From NCBI RefSeq assembly GCF_001905345.1, contig NZ_LFBV01000002.1, positions 124,001 to 188,000 of the forward strand: DNA of 64,000 bases. The letters run 5' to 3'. The translations under genes and the position numbers were made by a program. This document shows positions 37,870 to 46,605 of the stretch, piece by piece. The number at the start of each line of letters is the position of its first letter. Within the stretch, counting starts at the first letter, position 1. The notes beneath the pieces are model-generated. The model was not told the origin of the DNA, did not search any database, and worked only from the letters and a program-made list of their open reading frames with translations. This DNA comes from Streptomyces uncialis (GTDB lineage: Bacteria; Actinomycetota; Actinomycetes; Streptomycetales; Streptomycetaceae).

Positions 37870-39078
37870 TCAGACACGGCCTCCCGCGTTGCGGATGCCC
37901 AGGTGCTGCGCCTGCTTCGTGTGCTGGTTGTGGAGCGTGAGCAGCCGGGCGATCCCGGCGGAGTCGCCGGCGGCGAAGGCGTCGATGATCTCGTAGTGCT
38001 CGTCCACGGCGTGGGCGCTGGGCGCGCCGCCGCCGCTCAGCGCCGCGGCCATGAAGCCGGGTGTGCTGAGCGCGCGGTAGACCTGATGCAGGGTGGGATT
38101 CTCCGCGAGGGCGATCAGGAAGTCGTGGAACTCGTCGATCGCGACGAGATAGCCGTCGAGGTCGGTGATCCGTCCGCCGCGCACATGGCGTTCGGCGGAC
38201 GCGGCGATCCGCCGCCAGCGGTCGGCCACCGCCGGGCTCAACGGCCCGGGGAGCGAGGCGGCGACCCCGAGCTCGATGGCCAGCCGCCCGTCGAACGCCT
38301 CGTCCGAGGCCCGGGTGTCGAGCGGCACGAGGACATAGCCCCGTTCCGGGTCGCGTCCCACGAGCCCCTCGCCGATGAGACGGGTCATGGCGTAGTACAC
38401 CGCGGACGGCGGGGTCCGCAGCCGGGCCGCGAGGTCGTCGACGTCGAGACTGCCGTCGAGCGGCAGCGTGCGGTGGACGACGAGCTCCCGCAACTGCTCG
38501 TACGCGGTGGTGTCCTGCGCCAGCTCGAACCGGCCGAACCTGCCGCGGAAGTACCCGAGGGGGGCGCCGTCCCGCGCGCTGGCGCCGACGACGCGGGCGA
38601 GGAACACCCGGTGCGTGCCGCCGACGACGTCCTCGATCACCTCGCACTCAAGGGCGGCGAGCGCGGCCGAGAGCACCGGGACACCGCGGACACCCCGGTC
38701 GCAGTCGACCCCGGCGAACTTGTCGGCGCGCGGTCCGGCGAACTGCGCGGCGAGATGCTCCTGGTCCTCCCCGAGCACATTGACGGCGAACACCCCCGCC
38801 CGCTTCACCGCGGCATGGGTGGGCGCCTTGGTGTGGGCGCAGATCAGCAGCATCGGCGGATCGAGGGAGAGGGAGGACACCGCGCTCGCGGTCATCCCGT
38901 GGTCGACGCCGCCCTCATGGGTGGTGATGACGGCGACCCCGCTCATGAAATGGCCGATGACATGCCGGAAGAGGGCGCGGTCCAGGGGCTGGTCCGGCGC
39001 GTCCGGCGATTCCGGGGCCGGCGCCGGGTCCGCCACGCGGCGCTCCGGGCCCGAAGTCCGCTCCACGGCCGTGCTCAT
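37870..39078 (-). CDS. Flavin reductase fused to a GntR/FCD-like domain
   Basis: 402 residues from the ATG at 39078. Residues about 35-190 form an HpaC/TftC-type flavin reductase (FRHVIGHFMSGVAVITTHEG, GMTASAVSSLSLDPPMLLI, FAVNVLGEDQEHLAAQFAG). This part would supply reduced FAD to the HpaB-type monooxygenase encoded just upstream (9-bp gap). Residues about 195-260 form a winged helix (LDVDDLAARLRTPPSAVYYAMTRLIGEGLV). Residues 270-390 resemble an FCD ligand-binding domain of GntR regulators (FHDFLIALAENPTLHQVYRALS, EHYEIIDAFAAGDSAGIARLLTLHNQHT). The fusion may couple flavin supply to substrate sensing. Whether it binds DNA is unknown. Confidence 0.85.
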   Translation of the reverse strand: MSTAVERTSGPERRVADPAPAPESPDAPDQPLDRALFRHVIGHFMSGVAVITTHEGGVDHGMTASAVSSLSLDPPMLLICAHTKAPTHAAVKRAGVFAVNVLGEDQEHLAAQFAGPRADKFAGVDCDRGVRGVPVLSAALAALECEVIEDVVGGTHRVFLARVVGASARDGAPLGYFRGRFGRFELAQDTTAYEQLRELVVHRTLPLDGSLDVDDLAARLRTPPSAVYYAMTRLIGEGLVGRDPERGYVLVPLDTRASDEAFDGRLAIELGVAASLPGPLSPAVADRWRRIAASAERHVRGGRITDLDGYLVAIDEFHDFLIALAENPTLHQVYRALSTPGFMAAALSGGGAPSAHAVDEHYEIIDAFAAGDSAGIARLLTLHNQHTKQAQHLGIRNAGGRV

Positions 39079-39086
39079 GGGCCGCT

Positions 39087-40580
39087 TCACGACCGCGCCC
39101 ACGGTCCGCGCGTCCAGCCGTCGAGATCGTAGTCGCCCAGGCAGTCCTCGACGACGGAGTCGAGCCGGGCGGCGAGCCCGCCGCGCCGCGCCGCGTTGAG
39201 CGCGTCGATCCTGACCTGGTCCGCGTTGCCCGAGTAGACCCGCTCGTACAGCCCGTGACGGCCTCCGAACTCCGTTCCGATGGTGTCCCAGACCAGCTTG
39301 AAGAGCTTGATGCGGCTCTCGGCGGAGGAGTCCGACCCCCGGTAGTACCGCTCGATGAGCGGGCCCAGTTCCGGATGGGCCAGATCGTGCCGGCTGGAGG
39401 GGACGACCAGGGGGGCGCCGCCGAGATGCGTCTCGAACAGTTCCCGGACCCGCTCCCATGCCTGCGAGGTGAACATCCGCAGCGCGCCCGCGTGCTCGAT
39501 GCTGGGCATGACGGTCCCGCCGGGACCGTCGACGGGGTCCATCGCCATCACCGTGGTCAGCGCCCAGGCCGTGTTGCGCAGGGTGATCACCTCACCGAGG
39601 GCGGCCTGGACCCCGCGGAAGCCGCCGGTGCCGTTCGACGCGACCGCGCGGGCGAGCAGCCCGGCCATCAGATCGAGCTTGACGGCGAACCGGGTGCCGG
39701 CCTGGAGATGGGAGCGGTTGACGAATCCGGAGCGCGGGAAGAACGAGTTGGCCTTCTCCACGTCCCGGTAGATCAGCACGTTCTCCCAGGGGATCAGCGC
39801 CTCCTCGAAGATGAGGACCGCGTCGTTCTCGTCGAACCGGGACGAGAGCGGGTGGTCGAACGGGCTGGCGGCACGGGCCTCGTAGGAGCTGCGGCTGATC
39901 AGCACACAGCCCGGGGTGTCCATCGGGGCGATGAAGGCGAGCGCGAAGTTCTCCGCCTTGCCGGCCTCCATGCTGACGGCGCTGTTCTGGGCGACGAAGG
40001 TGGCGTGGGTCAGCGCGGAGCCGGTCGCCAGCATCTTCGCGCCGCTGACCACGATGCCCCGGTCGTTGTCGCGGACGACCCGCACATACACGTCGCCGAC
40101 CTCGTGGACCGGTCGGCTGCGGTCGACCGGCGGGTTCACCAGGACGTGGTTGAGGAAGAGGGCCTGCGAGGCGTAGCGGCGGTACCAGGCACGGGCGTTG
40201 TCCGCGTACGGCGCGTAGAGGTCGGGGTCGCTCGACAGGCTCGCCATGAACGCGGCCTTGTAGTCGGGGGTGCGGCCCAGGAAGCCGTACCCGAGACGGG
40301 ACCAGGCGGCGATGGCATCACGTGCCTTCAGCAGCTCGTCCGGGGTGCGGGAGGGGGCGAAGAAGCGGTGGGTCCTGATGCCCTGGTCGTCCTCGAAGGT
40401 GAGGGTGTCGCGCAGTTCGGGGTCGTGGAGCGCGTCGTACAGCCGGGAGATCGAGCGGGCGCTGTTGCGGAACGCCGCGTGCTCGGTGACGTCCTTGACC
40501 TTCTCGCCGTCGATCCAGACGGTGCGGCCGTCGCGGAGGCTGTCGAGGTAGGTCTGTCCGTCGAGGAGTGTGTCGGTCAT
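39087..40580 (-). CDS. HpaB-type FADH2-dependent aromatic monooxygenase
   Basis: 497 residues, close to HpaB/PheA1/TftD-type oxygenases. The acyl-CoA-dehydrogenase-like fold is shown by AWSRLGYGFLGRTPDYKAAF, DVYVRVVRDNDRGIVVSGAKMLATGSALTHATFVAQ (FAD side), SSRFDENDAVLIFEEALIPWENVLIY and the C-terminal GTEFGGRHGLYERVYSGN. It hydroxylates a phenolic ring, ortho to OH, with O2 and FADH2 delivered by the reductase next door. It is the last enzyme gene before the reductase in the minus-strand operon. Substrate range of the family covers 4-hydroxyphenylacetate, phenol, chlorophenols and p-coumarate, and the sequence alone does not decide. Confidence 0.88.
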   Translation of the reverse strand: MTDTLLDGQTYLDSLRDGRTVWIDGEKVKDVTEHAAFRNSARSISRLYDALHDPELRDTLTFEDDQGIRTHRFFAPSRTPDELLKARDAIAAWSRLGYGFLGRTPDYKAAFMASLSSDPDLYAPYADNARAWYRRYASQALFLNHVLVNPPVDRSRPVHEVGDVYVRVVRDNDRGIVVSGAKMLATGSALTHATFVAQNSAVSMEAGKAENFALAFIAPMDTPGCVLISRSSYEARAASPFDHPLSSRFDENDAVLIFEEALIPWENVLIYRDVEKANSFFPRSGFVNRSHLQAGTRFAVKLDLMAGLLARAVASNGTGGFRGVQAALGEVITLRNTAWALTTVMAMDPVDGPGGTVMPSIEHAGALRMFTSQAWERVRELFETHLGGAPLVVPSSRHDLAHPELGPLIERYYRGSDSSAESRIKLFKLVWDTIGTEFGGRHGLYERVYSGNADQVRIDALNAARRGGLAARLDSVVEDCLGDYDLDGWTRGPWARS

Positions 40581-40618
40581 GAGGTCCGTCCAAGGGTGTC
40601 GGGGCCGATCGCGGCGGG

Positions 40619-42280
40619 TCAGGAACCCGGGATCGGGACGGGCGGGGTGAAGGGGACGGGTGTCGGACCGATCGCGGTGACGTCGATCTCGATCACACAG
40701 GGGCCACGGGTGGCGAGGCTCTTGTCGAGCGCGGCGGGGAAGTCACCGGCGTCGGTGACCCGCTGGAAGGGCAGTCCGTACGCGGCGGCCAGCGCGGCGA
40801 AGTCGGGCGTCGTCAGATCCACCGCGCTGCGCCTGCCGCGATGGGCGTCCTGCATGTTGCGGAGCACGCCGTATCCGCCGTCGTTGAAGACGCAGAGCAC
40901 GAGCCAGGGGCGTTCCTGGGCGAGGGTGCCCAGTTCGCCGAGGTGCACCGCGAGACCGCCGTCCCCGGCGATCACGAGGGTGGGTACGCCGGGTCTGGCG
41001 AGGGCGCCGCCGATGCCCATCGCGAGCCCCTGGCCGATCCCGCCGCCGAGCGGGAAGAGGTTGGTGCTGGGGTGGTGGATCTCCAGCAGGCGGTTGCCCC
41101 ACTGGCTGGAGGCGATGGTGACGTCGCGGGCGATCACGGACTCCGGGGGGAGCCGGTCCCTGAGGGTGTCGCAGATCAGGGCGTAGGGGCCGATCGCGGT
41201 GCGCAGTTCGGAGCGGGCGCGCGTGGCCGCCGCGGCGCCGCGTGCCCGCCAGCCCTCCTCGGCGGTGTGCTCCCCCAGAGCCGTGAGGAGTGCGGTGAGT
41301 ACCGGTGCCGCGGCGCCGACCACCGCGGCGGCGGCCGGGAACACCCGGCCCACGGCGCGTGGGTCGATGTCGATCTGCACATGGCGGGCCGGGACGGGCA
41401 GTCCGTAGTCGGCCGTCTCGTTGGAGCGGAAGTGGGTGCCGACGCTGAGCAGCAGATCGCAGGAGGCGAGCAGTTCCCGGCCGGCGGGCGAGGCGGCGAA
41501 GTTGCCGACCGCCAGCGGATGGTCCTCGGGCAGGGAGCCCCGGCCCGCGTTGCTCGTCAGCACCGGGGCACCGAGCCGCTCCGCGAGGGCGCGCAGGGGG
41601 CCGGCGGCCTCCCGGGCGCCGCCGCCCGCCCAGATCAGGGGACGGCGTGCGTCCGCCAGCAGTGCCGCCGCCGCGGCGAGTTGCTCCGGGTCGGCGTCGG
41701 GCGGCGCGGCGACGGGAGCGGCCGGGCCCGTCAGTGGCTGCCGCGCGTACTGGAGGTCGATCGGCCATTCGACGCTGACCGGGCCCCGCGGCGGGGTCCG
41801 GGCGCGGCCGGCGGCGTACCGGAGCAGGGCCCCGGCGTCCGCGCCGGGCCGTACGGTCGCGGTGTGCCGCGAGACCGCCCGGAGCAGCCCGGTCTGGTCG
41901 TGGGTCTCGTGGATCACGCCCCGGCCGAGGCCGAGGTAGCGGCTGTCGATCTGGCCGGTGACATGGAGGACGGATGCCCCGCCGGACTGGGCCTCGATCA
42001 GCGATCCGGCGGCGTTGCCGCAGCCGGTGCCGGTACTCGTCAGCGCGACGCCGAGGCCGCCGGTGACCCGGGCGTGGGCGTCGGCCGCGTTGACGGCCGC
42101 CGCCTCGTGGCGTACGGGGACGAATCTCAGCGCGCGGTCGACGGCTTCGACGAGCGGCATGTTGTGCACGCTCACCACGCCGAAGACCACCTCGGCGTGC
42201 TGCTCGCGCAGCACGGTCACCAGCAGATCACCGCCGTCGCCGTGGCTCTCGTTCCGGGGTCCTTCATCGTGGTGCGACAC
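40619..42280 (-). CDS. Thiamine-diphosphate-dependent enzyme (decarboxylase/lyase type)
   Basis: 553 residues from a GTG at 42280 behind GGAGACCC; the frame is open further upstream but overlaps the SDR gene. The three domains are PYR (residues 20-185; FVPVRHEAAAVNAADAHARVTGG with the catalytic Glu), central (TPP_enzyme_M; RRPLIWAGGGAREA) and PP (370-553; GDGGLAVHLGELGTLAQERP...FNDGGYG, the ThDP/Mg motif with Asp at the usual Asn-Asn). This is the acetolactate synthase/benzoylformate decarboxylase superfamily. In the operon it may decarboxylate a 2-oxo acid or carry out an acyloin-type step. No exact function is claimed. Confidence 0.8.
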   Translation of the reverse strand: MSHHDEGPRNESHGDGGDLLVTVLREQHAEVVFGVVSVHNMPLVEAVDRALRFVPVRHEAAAVNAADAHARVTGGLGVALTSTGTGCGNAAGSLIEAQSGGASVLHVTGQIDSRYLGLGRGVIHETHDQTGLLRAVSRHTATVRPGADAGALLRYAAGRARTPPRGPVSVEWPIDLQYARQPLTGPAAPVAAPPDADPEQLAAAAALLADARRPLIWAGGGAREAAGPLRALAERLGAPVLTSNAGRGSLPEDHPLAVGNFAASPAGRELLASCDLLLSVGTHFRSNETADYGLPVPARHVQIDIDPRAVGRVFPAAAAVVGAAAPVLTALLTALGEHTAEEGWRARGAAAATRARSELRTAIGPYALICDTLRDRLPPESVIARDVTIASSQWGNRLLEIHHPSTNLFPLGGGIGQGLAMGIGGALARPGVPTLVIAGDGGLAVHLGELGTLAQERPWLVLCVFNDGGYGVLRNMQDAHRGRRSAVDLTTPDFAALAAAYGLPFQRVTDAGDFPAALDKSLATRGPCVIEIDVTAIGPTPVPFTPPVPIPGS

Positions 42281-42339
42281 GTGGGTCTCCGTTCTTGTCG
42301 CGGGGCCGGGTGATCGGCGCCGGGTCCGGCGGGCGCGGG

Positions 42340-43116
42340 TCAGACATAGCGGCCCACCCCGCCTCCGACGTCGACCGTGGCTCCGGTGATGTACGCGGAC
42401 CTCGGGGAGAGCAGGGAGGCGATCGGGAAGGCGACTTCCTCGGCGGTGCCGAGCCTTCCGAGGGGAATGCCCCGGTCGGCGGCGAGCCGGGCGCTCCACC
42501 GGGTGTAGTCGAGGGCGCCGCCCTCGGCCTCGTGGCGGCGCCGCCACTGGCCGGTGTCGATGAGGCCCAGGCACACCGAGTTGACCCTGATGCCCCGCGG
42601 TCCGAGGTCGTCCGCGAGAGTGCGGGTGAGGTTGAGGAGGGCGGCTCTCGCCGCGGAGGTGGCCGCGAGCCGGGGTTCGGGCTGCCGGGCGAGGATCGCG
42701 TTGACGTTGACGACGGCCCCGGCGTCGGACGCGCTCAGCAGGGGCAGGGTCGCCTCGACGGTGTTGAGGACGGAGAAGAGCTTCAGTTCGAGTTCCTCGC
42801 GCCACTGGGTGCGTGTGGTGTCCGGCCAGGGGGCCATCAGTGAGCCGCCGGCGTTGTTGACGACGCCGTCCAGCCGTCCGAACCGCCGTCGGGCGGCGTC
42901 GGTGAGCCGGGCGACCGCCTCGGGGTCGAGGACGTCGGCGGCCGTCGTGACGAGCCGGTCGCCGTCGGGGCCGAGCTCCCGGGCGAGCCGGTCGCCGTCG
43001 CGGGCGCAGACCGCGAGCGAACAGCCCTCGTCGAGCAGGAGCCGGGCGGTGGCGAGGCCGACGCCCGAACTCGCGCCGGTGACCAGATAGGCGCGTTCCC
43101 TCAGTCCGAGGTCCAT
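42340..43116 (-). CDS. Short-chain dehydrogenase-like protein with degenerate active site
   Basis: 258 residues. The NAD(P) loop LVTGASSGVGLATARLLLDEG (11-31) and NNAGGSLMAPW are intact. The catalytic region, however, reads VNVNAILARQPEPRLAATSA followed by ARAALLN. The usual Ser is replaced, the catalytic Tyr position is Thr and the Lys position is Arg. The C-terminal GGVGRYV is preserved. It overlaps the hydrolase gene (16 bp) and is therefore in the operon. Either it acts by a different chemistry (a non-redox lyase or isomerase on a cofactor-bound scaffold) or it is inactive. The family call rests on the Rossmann fold and overall pattern. Confidence 0.8.
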   Translation of the reverse strand: MDLGLRERAYLVTGASSGVGLATARLLLDEGCSLAVCARDGDRLARELGPDGDRLVTTAADVLDPEAVARLTDAARRRFGRLDGVVNNAGGSLMAPWPDTTRTQWREELELKLFSVLNTVEATLPLLSASDAGAVVNVNAILARQPEPRLAATSAARAALLNLTRTLADDLGPRGIRVNSVCLGLIDTGQWRRRHEAEGGALDYTRWSARLAADRGIPLGRLGTAEEVAFPIASLLSPRSAYITGATVDVGGGVGRYV

Positions 43117-44018
43117 GGGTCCTCCTTCGGCGTGGGGCGGGGGCCGTCGCCGTGGTGTGCGTCGGCGGTGGGCCCGGCGTCCGGGTGGGCGGGGCCGGGC
43201 GCCGCGCCGTCCTGTTCGGCGAGGAAGCCGGCGACGAGCGCGGTGAACAGGGCGGGCTGTTCCTGGTTGGCGAGATGCCCGGCGCCGGGGATCACGGTGA
43301 GCCTGCTCCCGGCGACAAGCCGGTGGAGGGTCCGGGACTCCTCCACCCCGGTGATCCGGTCGTGTTCACCGACGAGCACGAGCGTGGGGACGTTCAGTCC
43401 GGGCAGGGCCGCGGTGTGGTCGGTGTCGGCCATGGAGGCGGCGGCCCGGGTGTATCCCGGCAGTCGTACGGAAGCGGTCATCACCTCGCGTACGGCGGCG
43501 ACGGCCGCGTCGGGCGCCTGGTCGGAGAGCAGCCGGGGAGCTCGTGCCCGGGCGAACTCCCGGACCCCGTCCCGGGCCAGTTCCCGTACGCGCTGCCGCA
43601 TGGCCGCCGCGCCCTCGGGAGTGCGGCCGGAGCCCCGGGTGGAGTCCGCGAGGACGAGTGAGCGCACCAGAGCGGGGTGGCGCAGCGCGAGCCGGGTGGC
43701 GACGACCCCGCCCCAGGAGACGCCCACGACATGGGCGGGGCCCGGTGCGAGGGCGGCCAGCAGGGCGGCGGCGGTGTCGGCGTAGTCGTCCATGCGGTAG
43801 CGGGCGCCGGGATCGCCGGAGCGGGCGTAGCCGGGGGCGTCCCAGGCCATGACCCGGTGGTGGCGGGCGAGTGCGGTGAGCTGTCCGGTGAAGGAGGCGG
43901 CGGACGAGCCGATGCCGTGGAGCAGCAGGACGGGTGAACCGGCCGTGCCCGCGGTGTCGACGTGGACGCGGACGCCGCCCGCGGTGAGGTGTCCGCCGGT
44001 GACGGCGGGGGTGTTCAT
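43101..44018 (-). CDS. Alpha/beta-fold hydrolase (meta-cleavage-product type)
   Basis: 305 residues. LLLHGIGSSAASFTGQL holds the oxyanion loop. The nucleophile elbow is VVGVSWGGVVATRLALRHP (Ser about 102), the acid lies in VLVGEHDRITGVEESR (about 228) and the His in GAGHLANQEQPALF (about 254). It resembles BphD/HsaD-like C-C hydrolases and epoxide hydrolase-like enzymes. In the operon with an extradiol-type dioxygenase it would cleave the ring-opened product. The last 30 residues are disordered Pro/Asp-rich. It overlaps both neighbours, so translation is coupled. Confidence 0.82.
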   Translation of the reverse strand: MNTPAVTGGHLTAGGVRVHVDTAGTAGSPVLLLHGIGSSAASFTGQLTALARHHRVMAWDAPGYARSGDPGARYRMDDYADTAAALLAALAPGPAHVVGVSWGGVVATRLALRHPALVRSLVLADSTRGSGRTPEGAAAMRQRVRELARDGVREFARARAPRLLSDQAPDAAVAAVREVMTASVRLPGYTRAAASMADTDHTAALPGLNVPTLVLVGEHDRITGVEESRTLHRLVAGSRLTVIPGAGHLANQEQPALFTALVAGFLAEQDGAAPGPAHPDAGPTADAHHGDGPRPTPKEDPWTSD

Positions 44019-44803
44019 ACGACGCCTCCGGGGTTCCCGGCGAGGGCGCGGATCGCGCGGAGCGCGGCGTACGGGACGATGCCGCTGGTGCGGGGGTTCG
44101 CCGGTGAGGGAAGGTTGGCGATCTCGAAGCGGTAGCGGCCCGCGGGGCCGGTGGCCTCGATCTCATGGCGGCTCAGGGTGGCCCCGGGGTCGGCGACGAC
44201 GACGGCCTCGACGAGGTCCCAGTCACCGACGGCCAGGGCCACGGACGCCGCCACGTTGCTGGTCGCGGGGAACGCGCGGGTGACCTCGCGGGCGGGGGCG
44301 CGAAGCACCTCGTACGGTTCGGCGGTGGTGCGCAGCCGGGATGTCTCGGCCTCGGTCATCCAGGGACGGGCCAGGGAGCCGGGGGACTTGGACGTACGGA
44401 TGGTGACGGTGTCGAAGGGGGCGAGGGCGCCGGCGGCGGTCAGCAGGTCGAGTCCGCCGACCGCGCCGGCGCACAGGCTGAGCCTGCCGGGTCCGGCCAG
44501 CAGCCGCCGGTGCAGCACGTCGTCGGCGAGTGCCCCGGTGGAGAGGGCGAGCAGATGCCGGCCCGCGGCGACGACCGAGGGGCCTGTGTCGCGCAGTGCG
44601 GTCTGTCCGGCGCATTCGACGACGAGTTCGGCGCGGGCCAGCGCGGTGGCGAGGGGCACGACCGGCAGCCCGGGGGCGGGTGCCGTGGCCGGGTCGACGA
44701 CCGCGACGAGGCGGGCGCCCGGCACGTGTCCTTCGCGGAGCGCGCCGGCGATGACGGACCCGATGGCTCCGTGGCCGAGGAGGGCCACCGTCAGTTCCGT
44801 CAT
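44015..44803 (-). CDS. Aspartate dehydrogenase-like oxidoreductase (NadX/DUF108 type)
   Basis: 262 residues from the ATG at 44803, overlapping the dioxygenase gene stop by 4 bp. The N-terminal NAD(P) loop VALLGHGAIGSVIAGALREGH (5-25) is followed by ELVVECAGQTALRDTGPSVVAAG and GAVGGLDLLTAAGAL. The C-terminal domain has FPATSNVAASVALAVGDWDLVEA, with the Asn-Val-Ala segment, and the final YAALRAIRALAG. This is the aspartate dehydrogenase family plan (L-aspartate + NAD(P)+ to iminoaspartate). In catabolic operons these proteins may act on other amino or oxo acids, so the physiological substrate is open. Confidence 0.82.
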   Translation of the reverse strand: MTELTVALLGHGAIGSVIAGALREGHVPGARLVAVVDPATAPAPGLPVVPLATALARAELVVECAGQTALRDTGPSVVAAGRHLLALSTGALADDVLHRRLLAGPGRLSLCAGAVGGLDLLTAAGALAPFDTVTIRTSKSPGSLARPWMTEAETSRLRTTAEPYEVLRAPAREVTRAFPATSNVAASVALAVGDWDLVEAVVVADPGATLSRHEIEATGPAGRYRFEIANLPSPANPRTSGIVPYAALRAIRALAGNPGGVV

Positions 44804-45819
44804 GCCGGTGTCCCGCGGTGCCCGGGGTCGGGGATGCCCGCCATCCGGGTACGGACGTCGGTGGACGGCGGCCCGGCGGTGCCCCAGAGGTCGGACAGGG
44901 CGGGGGTGCGCCGCCAGGTGCGGCAGAGCCAGGTGTCCTCCTGGACCTGGTCGACCTCGGAGGTGTACTCGCAGACCAGCCCGGCCGGATCGGCGAAGTA
45001 GGAGAACGTGTTGTTCCCCGGGCCGTGGCGTCCCGGTCCCCACAGGGGCAGCCGGTCATGGTGGCGGAGCCGGCCGATGCCGCGCATGAAGTGGTCGATG
45101 GAGGTCATCTCGTAGGCCACATGGTTGAGCGAGGTCCACTCGGCCTGGTTGAACGCGATCGCGTGGTGATCGTTGTTGCATCGCAGGAACGCCATCCGGT
45201 GTTCCGACCAGTCGGATATCCGCATGCCGAGCACCTGGGTGTAGAAGGCGCAGGCGGCGTCGATGTCGACGGTGTTGAGCACCACATGGGCGAGCTTGCG
45301 GGGGATCGCGGCCCGGCCTTCGGGGTCGCCGGGGACGACCGCCTCGACCTCGCAGGAGAGTTCCACGAGGCGGCCCTCCGGGTCGGCGAACCGCAGTCCG
45401 TAGCCGCCGCCCGGCTGGTCCAGGACGCCCGGTCCGGCCAGCGGCCGCGTCCCGTGCGCGGCGAGCCGCCGGGCCGCGGTGTCGACCTCCCGGCGGTCCC
45501 CGACCGAGAAGACGATCTTGCCCAGGGCGTTGCGCTCCGCCTCGTGGAGTTCGAGGATGTGGTGCTCCTGTCCGGTGCCGCGCAGCCACGCCGCCCCGTC
45601 GCCGCGTTCGACCGGGGTCAGTCCCCACACCTCGCTGTAGAACTCCGCGGACTCGGTGGCCCGCGGGGTGTGGAGGGAGACCGCGCGCAGCGAACGCAGT
45701 CGGGCGACGGGCCGCGGCGGATCGGCGGAGCTTCCGGCGCGGCCGGCGCGGCGCTCTCCCGCGTCGGCGGGGCGGGCGCCGTCGTGGGTGGGGCCGGAGG
45801 TGGTGGCGGTTTGGTTCAT
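44800..45819 (-). CDS. VOC-family extradiol-type dioxygenase
   Basis: 339 residues from the ATG at 45819; a longer frame would overlap the cupin gene. Two vicinal-oxygen-chelate modules occupy about 40-165 and 180-310. The C-terminal module carries a 2-His-1-Glu set: LAHVVLNTVDIDAACAFYTQ, TSLNHVAYEMTSIDHFMRG and GLVCEYTSEVDQVQ, typical of type I extradiol ring-cleavage dioxygenases using Fe2+. It would open a catechol made by the HpaB-type oxygenase. The overlap with the dehydrogenase (4 bp) places it in the operon. It could also be a hydrolase/isomerase of the VOC fold. Confidence 0.85.
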   Translation of the reverse strand: MNQTATTSGPTHDGARPADAGERRAGRAGSSADPPRPVARLRSLRAVSLHTPRATESAEFYSEVWGLTPVERGDGAAWLRGTGQEHHILELHEAERNALGKIVFSVGDRREVDTAARRLAAHGTRPLAGPGVLDQPGGGYGLRFADPEGRLVELSCEVEAVVPGDPEGRAAIPRKLAHVVLNTVDIDAACAFYTQVLGMRISDWSEHRMAFLRCNNDHHAIAFNQAEWTSLNHVAYEMTSIDHFMRGIGRLRHHDRLPLWGPGRHGPGNNTFSYFADPAGLVCEYTSEVDQVQEDTWLCRTWRRTPALSDLWGTAGPPSTDVRTRMAGIPDPGHRGTPA

Positions 45820-45892
45820 CGGGTGACTCCTCAGGGGCCGGGCGGGACCGCGGGACCGGGCCGGGTGCGGGCGTTCGGTGGCGGGGCCGGGG

Positions 45893-46426
45893 TCAGCCCC
45901 GGGTGATCCCGTGCATCGCGGAGGTCGGCGGGTAGGTGGGCAGCTGGGGCCTGTTCGCGCCGATGACCACACAGAACAGGGCGTCGGTGGTGCCGATGTT
46001 GCGCAGGCTGCGCGGCACCCCGGCGGGGACCCGTACCAGGTCCCGGTAGCCGAGGACACGGCTCGCGGTCCGGGTGCCGTCCTCGGTGTCGTGGACGGTG
46101 ACCTCCAGCCGCCCTTCGAGGACGAAGAACGCCTCTTCGGCGTCGTGGTGGGTGTGCTCCGGGCCGACGGCCCCGGCCGGCAGCCGCATGTTGGAGAAGG
46201 TGAAGTGCCCGGCCGCGAGGATGCGGTCGTCGCCGTCGTGGTCGCCGGTGGCGCCGGAGCCGATGTACCGGATCTGGGCCCGGCGGAACTCGTCCCCCGC
46301 CTTGGCCTGGAAGCCGAGGGTGTCCCAGTCCTCGTGCCGGGAGTCACGGCTGGCGACGCAGGAGTCCAGGAGCGTCCGCAGGGCGGCCTCGGTCGACTCG
46401 CGGGTGGTGGCGTTCTGCTCGCTCAC
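45893..46426 (-). CDS. Cupin-domain protein
   Basis: 177 residues from a GTG at 46426 (AAGGA 8 nt upstream). The cupin motif 1 is EHTHHDAEEAFFVLEGRLEV (about 95-115), with His-His-Glu ligands; motif 2 is the VPAGVPRSLRNIGTTDALFCV stretch (about 140-160), where the His is replaced. It could be a dioxygenase, isomerase or decarboxylase acting on the ring-cleavage pathway. The N-terminal 50 residues (TEAALRTLLDSCVASRDSRH) are helical. It lies between the VOC gene (73 bp) and the ALDH gene (179 bp), on the same strand. Confidence 0.8.
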   Translation of the reverse strand: MSEQNATTRESTEAALRTLLDSCVASRDSRHEDWDTLGFQAKAGDEFRRAQIRYIGSGATGDHDGDDRILAAGHFTFSNMRLPAGAVGPEHTHHDAEEAFFVLEGRLEVTVHDTEDGTRTASRVLGYRDLVRVPAGVPRSLRNIGTTDALFCVVIGANRPQLPTYPPTSAMHGITRG

Positions 46427-46605
46427 GGTGTGTCCTTTCGCTGGTGACGGGCTGGTCGCCCGCCGGGGAGGGGGCCGTACCGGATCGGCCGGCCGGCCGT
46501 GGGGAAGGTCATGGGTGGTGCGGGCGGCTCGACCGGAGGTCCGGGAGCCGGGGAAGGGGGCCGGGTGCCGTCCGGGGGCGGTCCCGTGCCCGGGGCGTTC
46601 AGGGC

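Noticed and set aside
39255..41186. 643-codon plus-strand frame
   Set aside because: Antisense to the HpaB-type monooxygenase and ThDP enzyme; composition typical of a shadow frame.
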